DNA of 64,000 bases from Bradyrhizobium monzae (lineage in GTDB: Bacteria > Pseudomonadota > Alphaproteobacteria > Rhizobiales > Xanthobacteraceae), in NCBI RefSeq assembly GCF_021458635.1, contig NZ_JAIRDQ010000004.1:310001-374000 (forward strand), given 5' to 3'. Position 1 is the stretch's first letter, and each line of letters opens with the position of its first letter. Positions 1 to 8,934 of the stretch are shown in pieces. The notes beneath the pieces were generated by a model that ran no database searches, was not told the DNA's origin, and saw only the letters and a program-made list of their open reading frames with translations. The translations under genes were made by a program, and so were the position numbers.

Positions 1-1095
1 AATCCGCTCGATGCCGGCTTTGCCGCGGTGGTCGATCCCTCCGTCTACATGAAGTCGATCAAGCTGATGATCGACGATCCCGAGATCGATATCGTCATCA
101 TCGACGCCGAGTTTCCAAAAGCGCCGCACGAGCAGCGCGAACGCAATCTGCGCATCGTCGACGAGATGGCGAGCCGGGCCGCAAAGCCCGTGATCTATAT
201 CAGCGCGATGTCGATCGGCTTCACCGAGTTCACCAAGGGCCTGCGCAAATCGCTGCCGCACCTCGCGGTGATGCAGGGCATGGACCGCGCGGTGACCGCG
301 ATCAAATCCCTGCTCGCTTATGCCAGGCTGCGCAAGGAAGTGCCCGACATCGTCTCGAGCTCGAAGCCCGCCGCCCGCACCGTGCTGGAGAAAGCGCTGG
401 CATCGGCGAGCGGCGCTGCACTCGACGAGGTCGCCTCGAAGAAGCTGCTGAAGGCCTATGGCATTCCTGTCTCGAAGGAAGGAATTACGCAGACGGCTGC
501 GGACGCCGTGAAGATCGCCAAGCAGATCGGCTTTCCGGTCGTGGCCAAAGTCGTCAGCGCCGAGATCCTGCACAAATCCGATATCGGCGGCGTGGTGCTG
601 AACCTCAACAGCGCCGCCGAGGTGAAGAAAGCTTTTTCCGACATCACCGCGCGGGTGAAGAAGCTGAAGGGCAAGCCAAGGCTCGACGGCATCCTGATCG
701 CGCAGCAGGTCAAGGCCGACCTCGAGCTCGTGGTCGGCGCGTCGCTCGACGCCGAGATGGGGCCGGTCGTGCTGTTCGGCACCGGCGGCATCGATATCGA
801 GCTGATGAAGGACGTGGCGCTGGCCGGCGCGCCGCTGGACGAGGCCGAGGCGCGGCTCCTGATCGGCCGCACCAAAGCCGGCATCAAGATGCGCGGCTAT
901 CGCGGCAAGCCGGCGCTGCACGAGGCCTCCGCCGTGAAGGCGCTGGTCGGCCTGTCCAGTTTGATCGCGGATGCCGGCGACCGGATCGCCTCAATCGACG
1001 TCAATCCGTTCCTGATCAATGCCAAAACAGGAGTCGCGGTCGATGCGCTGATCGTGCTGAACAATGCCGCGGCAAAGCGCGCCACGGAGCATTGA
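1..1095 (+). CDS. ADP-forming acyl-CoA synthetase (acetate--CoA ligase family), C-terminal part
   Basis: The gene enters from the left edge: the frame is open from base 1, so the start and the N-terminal CoA-binding part lie outside the window. The visible part has a succinyl-CoA-synthetase-like flavodoxin-type segment (first ~110 residues) followed by an ATP-grasp domain of the acyl-CoA synthetase type, with GFPVVAKV, HKSDIGGV and LFGTGGI. Proteins of this family form acyl-CoA from a carboxylic acid, CoA and ATP, releasing ADP. The substrate cannot be told from this fragment; many rhizobial members are simply called acetyl- or pimeloyl-CoA ligase. It ends at TGA 1093-1095, just before a palindromic repeat. 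Confidence 0.85.
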   Translation, partial: NPLDAGFAAVVDPSVYMKSIKLMIDDPEIDIVIIDAEFPKAPHEQRERNLRIVDEMASRAAKPVIYISAMSIGFTEFTKGLRKSLPHLAVMQGMDRAVTAIKSLLAYARLRKEVPDIVSSSKPAARTVLEKALASASGAALDEVASKKLLKAYGIPVSKEGITQTAADAVKIAKQIGFPVVAKVVSAEILHKSDIGGVVLNLNSAAEVKKAFSDITARVKKLKGKPRLDGILIAQQVKADLELVVGASLDAEMGPVVLFGTGGIDIELMKDVALAGAPLDEAEARLLIGRTKAGIKMRGYRGKPALHEASAVKALVGLSSLIADAGDRIASIDVNPFLINAKTGVAVDALIVLNNAAAKRATEH

Positions 1096-1100
1096 TGTCG

Positions 1101-1197
1101 CGTGGGGCGGATGAGCGAAGCGCAATCCGCCGATTTGCGTAGCGCTTGACGGAAAAGTGGCGGGTTACGCTTCCGCTTCGCTCTTCGAGCTACGGCG
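1101..1197. repeat. Palindromic intergenic repeat (GGCGGATTA/GCGAAGCG family)
   Basis: This is a diverged copy of the element at 48753-48834. It has GGGGCGGATGAGCGAAGCGC followed by CAATCCGCC, then a second arm with GGCGGGTTACGC and GCTTCGCTC. Each arm can fold on itself. It fills most of the gap between the synthetase gene and the MCE gene. Confidence 0.6.
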
Positions 1198-1283
1198 GAC
1201 AAGTCGTTAACCCGACCCCGTTAACATTGCGGCCATCCCGGCTCCTTCCAACTTCCCCGCTTTGGTCGTAAAATCGCCACCCG

Positions 1284-2114
1284 ATGGCACGCGCGAGCAA
1301 TCTCTTGATCGGAACGACGACGCTGACGGTGATCGCCGTGGCGTTCGGCGGCATGCTCGGCGTGCAGAAATGGCGCACGATCCAGAGCCGCAGCCAGTTG
1401 CGCGTCGTATTCGAAGGCGGTTCCGCGAGCGGCCTGCGCCGCGGCGGCCCGGTCAATTTCGACGGCGTGCCCGCCGGCCAGATCCTCTCGATCAAGCTGG
1501 ACAGTCCGCGCAAGGTCGTGGCGCTGGTCTCGCTCGATAACACCGCGCCGATCCGCAAGGACACGGTCGCCGGCATCGAGTTCCAGGGCCTCACCGGTGT
1601 CGCTGCGGTCTCGCTGATCGGCGGTGCCCCGTCCGCGCCGCCGGTGCCGCTGGACTCGGACGGCATTCCCGTGCTGACCGCCGATCTCAGCGACGCCGAA
1701 TCCATCGTCGACACGCTCCACAGCGTCGATCGCACCATCGTCAGCAACGCACCCGCGATCAAGGACGGCCTCCGTACGTTCGAAAACCATACCGCCGACC
1801 TCAAAGGCAAGGGCGACGAGATCGACGCGGTGATGCTCAAGGTCGACAATGCGTTCGCGGGCTTCGACAAGACGGTCACGAAGATCGAGGGCGTGGTCCC
1901 CGGCTTCGTCGACGGCAAGGCCGACGAGTTGTTCGAGAAGGTGAAGGGGCTGCACGAGCTCGCCGACACCATGAAGAAGAAATCCGCAAGCTTCCTGGAG
2001 GACACGCGCCGCTCGCTGCTCGATGTCAGCGAAGCCGCCAACAAGATGAGCGGGACACCCGCGCCTGCCGCCGCCCCGCGTCCGCCGCGCAAGCCGGCGC
2101 AGCAGAAGCGGTAG
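1284..2114 (+). CDS. MCE/MlaD family protein
   Basis: 276 residues. An N-terminal hydrophobic anchor (LLIGTTTLTVIAVAFGGMLG, residues ~6-25) is followed by an MCE domain (~40-120: VVFEGGSASGLRRGGPV, GLTGVAAVSLIGG) and a helical tail with a proline/alanine-rich end. MCE proteins are periplasmic substrate-binding parts of lipid transport ABC systems such as Mla. I see no permease (MlaE) or ATPase (MlaF) gene beside it, so it is either a lone paralogue or works with components encoded elsewhere. It converges with the autotransporter gene, leaving three bases between the two stops. The ATG at 1284 directly precedes the anchor. Confidence 0.8.
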   Translation: MARASNLLIGTTTLTVIAVAFGGMLGVQKWRTIQSRSQLRVVFEGGSASGLRRGGPVNFDGVPAGQILSIKLDSPRKVVALVSLDNTAPIRKDTVAGIEFQGLTGVAAVSLIGGAPSAPPVPLDSDGIPVLTADLSDAESIVDTLHSVDRTIVSNAPAIKDGLRTFENHTADLKGKGDEIDAVMLKVDNAFAGFDKTVTKIEGVVPGFVDGKADELFEKVKGLHELADTMKKKSASFLEDTRRSLLDVSEAANKMSGTPAPAAAPRPPRKPAQQKR

Positions 2115-2117
2115 AGC

Positions 2118-5100
2118 CTACCAGGTGTAGCGCACGACACCCTTGCCAGCGTAGGAGCGCGTGACGTTCGAGAACTCGCCCTCGAAGGTTGCCGACGCGG
2201 ACCAGCCGTTCATCCAGTTCATCTGGACCGACGCCGTGGTCAGCGCAGAATCGCGTGCCAGCGCGGCACCGTTCACGACGAAGGCCGATCCCGGCAGCGT
2301 CTGGAACACTGCGCCGACCGCGCGATCCGGATTGAAATCATGCGCCCAGGCCGCGCGGCCGCGCAGCGTCAGCACGCCGCCCGCGGCAGCAAACGATCTG
2401 TCGGCGCGCAGGCCGAGCTCGGTGCGGGTGCTGGTCACGTCCCTGGCGGCATAGTTGAGCGCGAAATTATTGTTGCCGACCACGGTGAATTCCGAATAGC
2501 TCGGCAGGCTGAACATCGTGGCCTGGAGCGCGGCATAGGGCGTCAGCCCGATCCACGGCGTCGCCTGGCGATAGCCGCCCTCGATACGACCTGAAACGGC
2601 GTTGGCATTGAACTGCGCACGCAGCTGATCGGTGCCGGCGACTGTGACGATGCGGTTGGTGGTGACATCCTGCCAGCCATAGGCCAGCGCGGCCGTGACA
2701 TAGGCAGGCCCTGCATTGTAGCGAACGAACGCGCCGGCCTGGAACAGATCCGAGTGGCCCCAACCGAGGCCGTTGACGCCGAAGCCGGTGCCGCCGCCGG
2801 CGAGCGCGAAGCCCGCGACCGTCGAGGGTGAGAAGCGATAGTCGAGACCGACCGCCGTGCCGTAGACGCTGCTGGTCGTGTTGTTCGAACCGAGCGCCGC
2901 ATTGCCGTCAGTGGTCTGCGAGCCGCCGTAGCCGGCAGCCCAGACATCCCAGCGCTGCTCGAATGTCGGCGATGGCGCCTTGCGCTGGATCGAGGCAAAG
3001 GCGTCGCCGGGGCGCTTGCCGGAAGCAGCCGCGCTCGTTTCGTCGACGTAAGGCGTCGCGCCTGAAGTGCCGCTGCGCCCCGCGCCGTACACGTCGGTCA
3101 ACAGGCTCATGAACAGGTTCATCGCATTGAACGTCGTCTGCTGCGATCCCGTTGCCGGCTCGCCGGAGGCCTGCGTAAGGCCGGCGGGCGAGAGGTTCGC
3201 CAGCGCCACGGGAAGGCTACCCGTGGTGTTGAAGTAGCGTGTCAAAGCATTGGCAACGTTCTGCTGATTGATATTGAGACCGCCACCATAATTCAGCGCG
3301 AGATCGAGAAATACATTGCTCGGGTCGTAGCTCAGGCTGGCCTGGAGATTCGACGAGAGCCCCGCCACGACCGGGTTGAACTTGTCGGGCAACGTGCCCG
3401 CAGTCAGGATCGTGTAATGCTTCGCGATCAATCCGGTCGGAACGGCCACGACCGTGGCGCCGCCGAGCGTTGCCGTTCCCACCACGACCGCGATGCCATT
3501 GCTCGTGCCAGACAACTGCACCACGTAGCTCGACGTCGATGTGAACGAGAGATTCCCTGACACGGTGAGCGTGCCGGTTGGGCTGCCCGGCGCCAGCGCG
3601 CCGCCGTTGACGGAGATGGAGCTTCCGACCGTGCCGGCGCCGCCAAACGTGCCGCCCGCCGCGACGCTCACATTGCCGTTGATGGTGCCGGCGAGCATCA
3701 GCGTGCCGCCGAGCACGTTCCAGTCCTGATTGCCGGTGCCCGTCACCGTCCAGGTCGAGCTGTCGACCTTGTTGAAGGTCGAGAAGCCGTCGTACTGGAG
3801 GCCGGTGCCGATCAGGTCGAGATTGAACGTATCCTTGCCGGTCCCGCCAAGCTGGAAGGTATCGGTGCCGGTGCCGAGCACGAGGCCGTTGATGACGCTG
3901 CCGGGCCCGAGCGTAAGCGTATTCGGGCCGCAGCTACAAAACTCGATCGCGGCAAAGCCGGTCGCGGCGTTGATGGTGCCCGAATTGAAGACGCTCGCGC
4001 CGCCATTCACGCTGATGCCGATACCGTTGGCGCCGACGGTGATGGTGCCGGTATTGACGACCTGATTGGTCGTACTCGCCGTGTACACGTCGATGCCGAA
4101 GCCGGAAGCGCCAACGGTGATCGTGCCATTGTTGGTGACGAGGTTGGAGTCGCCGGCGACGAAGATGCCTTCGGCAGAATCGGCTCCGGTGATCCGTCCG
4201 CTGTTCGTGACCGTGCCGGACAGGCCGGAATAGCCAACGGCCACTCCGTAGAAGCCGACACTGATCGTCCCGTTTTGGCTGATCACGCCCCGGTCGCCCT
4301 GCACCGAAATCCCCACCCCGCCGCCGTCGCCCGCGGTGATCTTGCCGCCGTTGGTCACCTTGGCGTCATCGCCCAGCACCGAAATGCCCATGCCGAAACC
4401 GACGGCCGTGATGGTGCCGAAATTGCTGACGGTCTCAAAAGCGCCTTGCATGAGGACGCCGACGGCGCCCTGGCCCACCGAGATCGTGCCGGTCGCTGTG
4501 TTGGTGACCGTATTGCCGTCGGCGCTCGCCACAATGCCGCTGGAGAAACCGCCGACCATGATCGCGCCTGCATTGGTCACGAACCCGCCGCCAAAGACGG
4601 AGATTCCGGTCGAATCGCCGCCCCCGGTGATCGTGCCCGTCGCGGCATTGGTGATCGTGTTGGCCTGCCCCGATAAGATACCTGTCGCCAATATCCCAAC
4701 CGTCAGACCGCCACTATTGGTGACGGTATTGTTGTCGCCGACTGAGATCGCGGCGCCATGGTCGCCCGTCGTGACCGTTCCGGCATTGGCGATGACATTG
4801 TGATCGATCGCAAGGATGCCGAGGCCGTTGCCGAGCACCGTGATGGTGCCGTTGTTGGCGACGATGTTCGAATTGCCCACGCTGATACCGGTCAGGCCCG
4901 AGCCTGCCGACAGCGTTCCATTGTTGGTGACGGAATTGGAGTCGTTGACGCCGATCGAGACCGAGCCGTTGTCGTTCACCGTCACGCCCGACAGCACGTT
5001 GACGCTGAGACTGTTGACGCCGACGCCGGCCTGAAAGCCATCGGCATCGTTGCCACTACAGGTGACGGTCTGGCCGCTCGCAGCCGGATCGGGTGCACAT

Positions 5101-5243
5101 TGTGCGTTAGCCGAGGTCGTCGAAAGGACGAGGCCGAACAAGAGCGTCAGGATTGCCGATGCGCCAGCGGATGCCACGGCGCCATTACGGCGCAGGCCAC
5201 CCTGCGGCCTCGATAGTCCCGCGCCCCTCACGTCACACCTCAA
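2118..5243 (-). CDS. Autotransporter with repeat-rich passenger and outer-membrane beta-barrel
   Basis: About 1041 residues. A long signal peptide (hydrophobic stretch ASAILTLLFGLVLS, cleavage near SANA) is followed by a passenger of many short Gly/Asn/Thr repeats (about residues 60-450; units such as VTNNGTITVG and NNGTITV), the pattern of a right-handed beta-helix. A PATR-like linker (SSTWTVTGTGNQ; GGTFGGAGTVG) follows, then a C-terminal autotransporter barrel (~residues 780-1041) ending in the aromatic residue W as expected for barrel assembly. It is probably a surface adhesin, but no known adhesin motif identifies a ligand. The start is uncertain: TTG 5243 keeps the full signal sequence and GTG 5231 is an alternative. 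It converges with the MCE gene. Confidence 0.85.
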   Translation of the reverse strand: MRCDVRGAGLSRPQGGLRRNGAVASAGASAILTLLFGLVLSTTSANAQCAPDPAASGQTVTCSGNDADGFQAGVGVNSLSVNVLSGVTVNDNGSVSIGVNDSNSVTNNGTLSAGSGLTGISVGNSNIVANNGTITVLGNGLGILAIDHNVIANAGTVTTGDHGAAISVGDNNTVTNSGGLTVGILATGILSGQANTITNAATGTITGGGDSTGISVFGGGFVTNAGAIMVGGFSSGIVASADGNTVTNTATGTISVGQGAVGVLMQGAFETVSNFGTITAVGFGMGISVLGDDAKVTNGGKITAGDGGGVGISVQGDRGVISQNGTISVGFYGVAVGYSGLSGTVTNSGRITGADSAEGIFVAGDSNLVTNNGTITVGASGFGIDVYTASTTNQVVNTGTITVGANGIGISVNGGASVFNSGTINAATGFAAIEFCSCGPNTLTLGPGSVINGLVLGTGTDTFQLGGTGKDTFNLDLIGTGLQYDGFSTFNKVDSSTWTVTGTGNQDWNVLGGTLMLAGTINGNVSVAAGGTFGGAGTVGSSISVNGGALAPGSPTGTLTVSGNLSFTSTSSYVVQLSGTSNGIAVVVGTATLGGATVVAVPTGLIAKHYTILTAGTLPDKFNPVVAGLSSNLQASLSYDPSNVFLDLALNYGGGLNINQQNVANALTRYFNTTGSLPVALANLSPAGLTQASGEPATGSQQTTFNAMNLFMSLLTDVYGAGRSGTSGATPYVDETSAAASGKRPGDAFASIQRKAPSPTFEQRWDVWAAGYGGSQTTDGNAALGSNNTTSSVYGTAVGLDYRFSPSTVAGFALAGGGTGFGVNGLGWGHSDLFQAGAFVRYNAGPAYVTAALAYGWQDVTTNRIVTVAGTDQLRAQFNANAVSGRIEGGYRQATPWIGLTPYAALQATMFSLPSYSEFTVVGNNNFALNYAARDVTSTRTELGLRADRSFAAAGGVLTLRGRAAWAHDFNPDRAVGAVFQTLPGSAFVVNGAALARDSALTTASVQMNWMNGWSASATFEGEFSNVTRSYAGKGVVRYTW

Positions 5244-5439
5244 GCCATGCTATTCCGCCGCAGAACTTAGGCCATGAGAAGTTTCCGTAGAACTACGCTC
5301 GCCACGAATGCGTCGGTTTAGCGCACAACCCGTGCAGAATCCGACAGCTATGTTGCAATCGCGCCACGGTTTTGCTCGGCGGAGCTACCATTCCGCACAA
5401 AAGCACGCCCCGGCCAAGCCGCGCGTCGGCCGCGACCGC

Positions 5440-6480
5440 CTAGTAATTGCTCGGCGCCGCCTCATTCGGGATGCCGTCGATCGGGCATTCGGCAGTCCCC
5501 GGTGTCGAACGCGTCATCGCCTCGACCATGTCGCGCGTGCCTTCGGGATCCGCGATCCAGTTCTTGTAGAAATCATAGGGGCAGGCCGCGACGCCGCGCG
5601 GGCTCTCGCCGGAATTGATCATGCCGGTATAGCCACGGTGGACCAGCTTATAGAGGTGGTTCTGCGACTGGCCGTTGCGGCGGGCATCGCGGATCAGATG
5701 CTTCGAGAGTTGGGCGTATTGGATGCCGTACTCCTCCTCGCCGCACTCGCCGAGCGTGCGGCCGTCGAAGCCGATGATCGCGGAGTGGCCGAAATAGGAA
5801 TAGACGCCGTCGAAACCGGCCGCGTTGGCGACCGCGACATAGACGTTGTTGGCCCACGCCATCGCCTTTGAAATCAGAACCTGCTGCTCCTTGGCCGGAT
5901 ACATATAGCCCTGGCAGCGCACGATCAGCTCAGCGCCCTTCATGGCGCAGTCGCGCCAGATCTCGGGGAAGTTGCCGTCGTCGCAGATGATCAGGCTGAC
6001 CTTCATGCCCTTCGGGCCTTCGGAGACGTAGGTGCAATTGCCGGGATACCAGCCCTCGATCGGCACCCACGGCATGATCTTGCGATACTTCTGCACGATC
6101 TCGCCCTTGTCGTTCATCAGGATCAGGGTGTTGTAGGGCGCCTTGTGTGGATGTTCCTCGTGCCGCTCGCCGGTCAGCGAGAACACACCCCACACTTTGG
6201 CCTTGCGACAGGCCTCCGCGAAGATCGCGGTCTCCTCGCCGGGCACTGCGGAGGCGGTCTCGTACATCTCCTTGGAGTCGTACATGATGCCTTGCGTGGA
6301 GTATTCCGGGAAGATCACCAGATCCATGCCGGGCAGACCGGCCTTCATGCCCACCAGCATGTCGGCGATCTTGCGAGCGTTGTCGAGCACCTCGGCCTTG
6401 GTGTGCAGGCGCGGCATCTTGTAATTGACCACCGCGACGCCGACGGTGTCGTTGCTGCTGGAAATATCGCCGTGAAGCAT
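5440..6480 (-). CDS. amiE: Aliphatic amidase
   Basis: 346 residues, the usual length of AmiE. The protein hydrolyses short aliphatic amides (acetamide, propionamide) to the acid and ammonia in the cytoplasm. The nitrilase-superfamily triad is visible at the classic positions: E59 in FPEYS, K134 in KYRK, C166 in IICDDGN. The N-terminus (GDISSS..TVGVAVVNY) and the block around GYMYPAKEQQ are near-diagnostic. It is the last gene of a leftward operon after urtABCDE, fmdA and the fmdB-like gene, so ammonia released from imported amides is its likely product. Formamidase AmiF is close in sequence, but fmdA already covers formamide here. Confidence 0.93.
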   Translation of the reverse strand: MLHGDISSSNDTVGVAVVNYKMPRLHTKAEVLDNARKIADMLVGMKAGLPGMDLVIFPEYSTQGIMYDSKEMYETASAVPGEETAIFAEACRKAKVWGVFSLTGERHEEHPHKAPYNTLILMNDKGEIVQKYRKIMPWVPIEGWYPGNCTYVSEGPKGMKVSLIICDDGNFPEIWRDCAMKGAELIVRCQGYMYPAKEQQVLISKAMAWANNVYVAVANAAGFDGVYSYFGHSAIIGFDGRTLGECGEEEYGIQYAQLSKHLIRDARRNGQSQNHLYKLVHRGYTGMINSGESPRGVAACPYDFYKNWIADPEGTRDMVEAMTRSTPGTAECPIDGIPNEAAPSNY

Positions 6481-6525
6481 TTGGGCCGCTCCTGTCTTTT
6501 ATTCGTTTGAGGTCATCGCGTGGCG

Positions 6526-6903
6526 TTAGTGGCTGATCATCCAGGGCCGCGCGGTGGGAAAGCCCTTGGCGCCGCTCTTGGTCTTGGTCACCAGCCGCGC
6601 CGGCTTCTTCTTGTCCGTCGCGTTCTTGTCCTTGACCGTCTTGCCCGATGAGCAGCAGCCGCAACCGGGGCCGTGCGAGGCCTTGTATTGCGCGAGCGTC
6701 TGCGGTGCGTACGTGCTGCGCTCGTTAACGGCGTGCGCCTTGCGCTTTTCCGCCGGCATGCAGAAGAAATTCGGCGCGGTCAGGATCACGCGCGGCGCCG
6801 ATGCCTCGCAATGCGGGCAGTCTTGCGGATCGTCGCATTCCGCCATCGGACGCAGATCCTTGAACGGACCGCAATCGTCACAGAGATATTCATAGACCGG
6901 CAT
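6526..6903 (-). CDS. FmdB-type zinc-ribbon protein
   Basis: 125 residues starting MPVYEYLCDDCG. The N-terminal zinc ribbon has two cysteine pairs (CDDC at 8-11 and CPHC at 29-32), the hallmark of the FmdB/CxxC-CxxC family, followed by a less conserved tail with a CGCC cluster (~81-84) and a Lys-rich end. The founding FmdB, next to formamidase in Methylophilus, was proposed as a regulator of amide use; the molecular role is not established. It sits between fmdA and amiE. The same frame is open further upstream over fmdA, but ATG 6903 gives the canonical N-terminus. Confidence 0.85.
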   Translation of the reverse strand: MPVYEYLCDDCGPFKDLRPMAECDDPQDCPHCEASAPRVILTAPNFFCMPAEKRKAHAVNERSTYAPQTLAQYKASHGPGCGCCSSGKTVKDKNATDKKKPARLVTKTKSGAKGFPTARPWMISH

Positions 6904-6938
6904 CTTGTATCCCTTCGCGCTCAGTGATGTCCGCTTCA

Positions 6939-6964
6939 CCTCTCCCCGTAAGAACGGGGAGAGG
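6939..6964. repeat. CCTCTCCCCGY hairpin repeat between fmdA and fmdB
   Basis: A perfect 11-bp stem (6939-6949 with 6954-6964) with a four-base loop. It belongs to the family also seen at 40374-40395, 40493-40516 and 58653-58678. In the transcript it could slow polymerase or protect upstream mRNA between fmdA and the zinc-ribbon gene. Confidence 0.75.
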
Positions 6965-6974
6965 GAGCGCAGCG

Positions 6975-8204
6975 TCATTTGTCCGGCGAGATCGGCATCT
7001 GGATATCGCCGGTGATGTGCTTGATGGGTCCGGCCACCGACGGCATCACGTCGAAGTCGAAGATCTCGGTCGGCAACCACAACGTGGCGCAGGCATTGGG
7101 CACGTCGACCACGCCGGAGATGTGCCCCTGGCATGGCGCGGTGCCGAGGATCGAATAGGCCTGGGCGCCGGAGTAGCCGAACTTCTTCAGGTACTCGATC
7201 GCATTCAAACAGGCTTGCCGGTAGGCGATGTGGACGTCGAGATAATGCTGCTTGCCGGCCTCGTCGACCGAGATGCCTTCGAAGATCAGATAGTCCTTGT
7301 AGTTCGGCGTGATCGGCGACGGCTTGAAGATCGGGTTCTTGATGCCGTATTTCGACATGCCATCCTTGATCACCTCGACCTTCAGATGCAGCCAGCCGGC
7401 CATCTCGATGGCGCCGCAGAAGGTGATCTCGCCGTCGCCCTGACTGAAGTGCAGGTCGCCCATCGAGAGACCGGCGCCGGGCACATAGACCGGGAAGTAG
7501 ATTTTTGAGCCGCGCGACAGGTCCTTGATGTCGCAATTGCCGCCATGCTCACGCGGCGGCACGGTGCGCGCACCTTCCGCACCGATCTTGGCTTTCACGT
7601 CACCCTTGGCACGGCCGCCATGGGCGGTCGCCGCGAATGGCGGGTTGGCAAGACCAGGCACACGGGTCGGGTTGGTCGAGATCAGCTCGGCCTCGCGCTT
7701 GTTCCAGGTCTCCAGCATCTTCGGATCGGGCAAGCAGCCGATCAGGCCGGGATGGATCAGGCCGGCGAAGTTGACGCCGGGAATGTGACGCGACGAGGTG
7801 TAGAGGCCCTTGATGTCCCAGATCGACTTCTGCGCCAGCGGGAAATGATCAGTGAGGAAGCCGCCGCCGTTCTGCTTGGAGAAGAAGCCGTTGAAGCCCC
7901 AAAGGCTCTCCTTCATGGGACCGACGTCGAGCAGGTCGACGACCAGGAGGTCGCCGGGCTCCGCGCCCTTGACGCCGATCGGGCCGGAGAGGAAGTGCAC
8001 GATCGAGAGATCGATGTCGCGCACGTCGTCGGCGGAATCGTTGTTCTTGATGAAGCCGCCGGTCCAATCATAGGTCTCGATGATGAAATCGTCGCCGGGA
8101 TTGACCCAGGCCACGATCGGGATGTCGGGGTGCCAGCGGTTGTGCACCATGTCATTTTCGTAGGCCGACTTGGTGAGATCGACCTTGATCAGTGTCTCTG
8201 GCAT
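6975..8204 (-). CDS. fmdA: Formamidase (acetamidase/formamidase family)
   Basis: 409 residues, the normal length for the FmdA_AmdA family, which hydrolyses formamide (and more slowly acetamide) to formate and ammonia. Family blocks are clear: NRWHPDIP near the N-terminus, NDSADDVRDIDL, PGDLLVVDLLD, the EHGGNCDIKDL segment and the HFSQGDGE motif. It follows urtE by 28 bases in the leftward operon. Together with amiE it makes the operon look dedicated to short-chain amides rather than, or as well as, urea; I see no urease genes in the window. Confidence 0.93.
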   Translation of the reverse strand: MPETLIKVDLTKSAYENDMVHNRWHPDIPIVAWVNPGDDFIIETYDWTGGFIKNNDSADDVRDIDLSIVHFLSGPIGVKGAEPGDLLVVDLLDVGPMKESLWGFNGFFSKQNGGGFLTDHFPLAQKSIWDIKGLYTSSRHIPGVNFAGLIHPGLIGCLPDPKMLETWNKREAELISTNPTRVPGLANPPFAATAHGGRAKGDVKAKIGAEGARTVPPREHGGNCDIKDLSRGSKIYFPVYVPGAGLSMGDLHFSQGDGEITFCGAIEMAGWLHLKVEVIKDGMSKYGIKNPIFKPSPITPNYKDYLIFEGISVDEAGKQHYLDVHIAYRQACLNAIEYLKKFGYSGAQAYSILGTAPCQGHISGVVDVPNACATLWLPTEIFDFDVMPSVAGPIKHITGDIQMPISPDK

Positions 8205-8232
8205 AGAGAGGCTCCCCTGTTACTACGGTTGG

Positions 8233-8928
8233 TTAGACGGACAGATATTTTGAGACCTGCGCGGCATCGACGCTGTCGCGCGGGTCGTCGCGCACGATCG
8301 CGCCGTTCTCGATGACCAGCACACGGTCGGCGATATCAAGCGCGAAGCTTAGGACCTGCTCGGACACGACGATCGACAGGCCCTTTTCGTCGCGGATGCG
8401 TTTCAGCGTGCGTGCCATGTCCTTGATGATCGACGGCTGGATGCCTTCAGTCGGCTCGTCGAGCAGCAGAACCTTCGGCTTGGTCGCGAGCGCGCGGGCA
8501 ATCGCCAATTGTTGTTGCTGCCCGCCGGAAAGATTGCCACCACGGCGGCCTTTCATCTCCAGCAGCACCGGGAACAATTCGTAGATATCGGCGGGCACTT
8601 CGGTCCCGCCGGACACGACGAGGCCGGTCTCGATGTTCTCCTTCACCGTCATGGTCGAGAAGATCATGCGACCCTGCGGCACATAGGCGAGGCCCTTGGC
8701 CACGCGCTCATAGCTCGGCAGGCCGCCGAGTTCCGCGCCGTCCATCGTCACCGATCCGCTTTTCGCCGGCAGGATGCCCATCAGCGATTTCATCAGCGTG
8801 GTCTTGCCCATGCCGTTGCGGCCCATGATCGCAACGATCTCGTTGGGCGCGACCTTGACGTTGAGCCCGTGCAGCACCTCACTCTGGCCGTAGGCGACGT
8901 GGAGATCCGAAATAGCCAGCATCGTCAC
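8233..8928 (-). CDS. urtE: Urea/short-chain amide ABC transporter, ATP-binding subunit UrtE
   Basis: 231 residues. Walker A GRNGMGKTT, signature LSGGQQQQ, Walker B VLLLDEPTEG, and the RMIFSTMTVKENIETG segment typical of the LivF/UrtE type. It is one of two ATPases that power the branched-chain-amino-acid-type importer. Its start lies six bases after the urtD stop, so the two subunits are probably translated together. The exact substrate (urea or amides) is inferred from the downstream amidases. Confidence 0.92.
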   Translation of the reverse strand: MTMLAISDLHVAYGQSEVLHGLNVKVAPNEIVAIMGRNGMGKTTLMKSLMGILPAKSGSVTMDGAELGGLPSYERVAKGLAYVPQGRMIFSTMTVKENIETGLVVSGGTEVPADIYELFPVLLEMKGRRGGNLSGGQQQQLAIARALATKPKVLLLDEPTEGIQPSIIKDMARTLKRIRDEKGLSIVVSEQVLSFALDIADRVLVIENGAIVRDDPRDSVDAAQVSKYLSV

Positions 8929-8934
8929 GCCTCC

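Noticed and set aside
3900..5100. Possible tandem-repeat array or CRISPR-like pattern.
   Set aside because: The repetition is imperfect and in frame with the autotransporter passenger; there are no identical direct repeats with unique spacers.
6904..7536. Upstream extension of the zinc-ribbon frame over fmdA.
   Set aside because: Translation there is a shadow of fmdA. The zinc-ribbon family starts with MPVYEYxCxxC, which is exactly what ATG 6903 gives.
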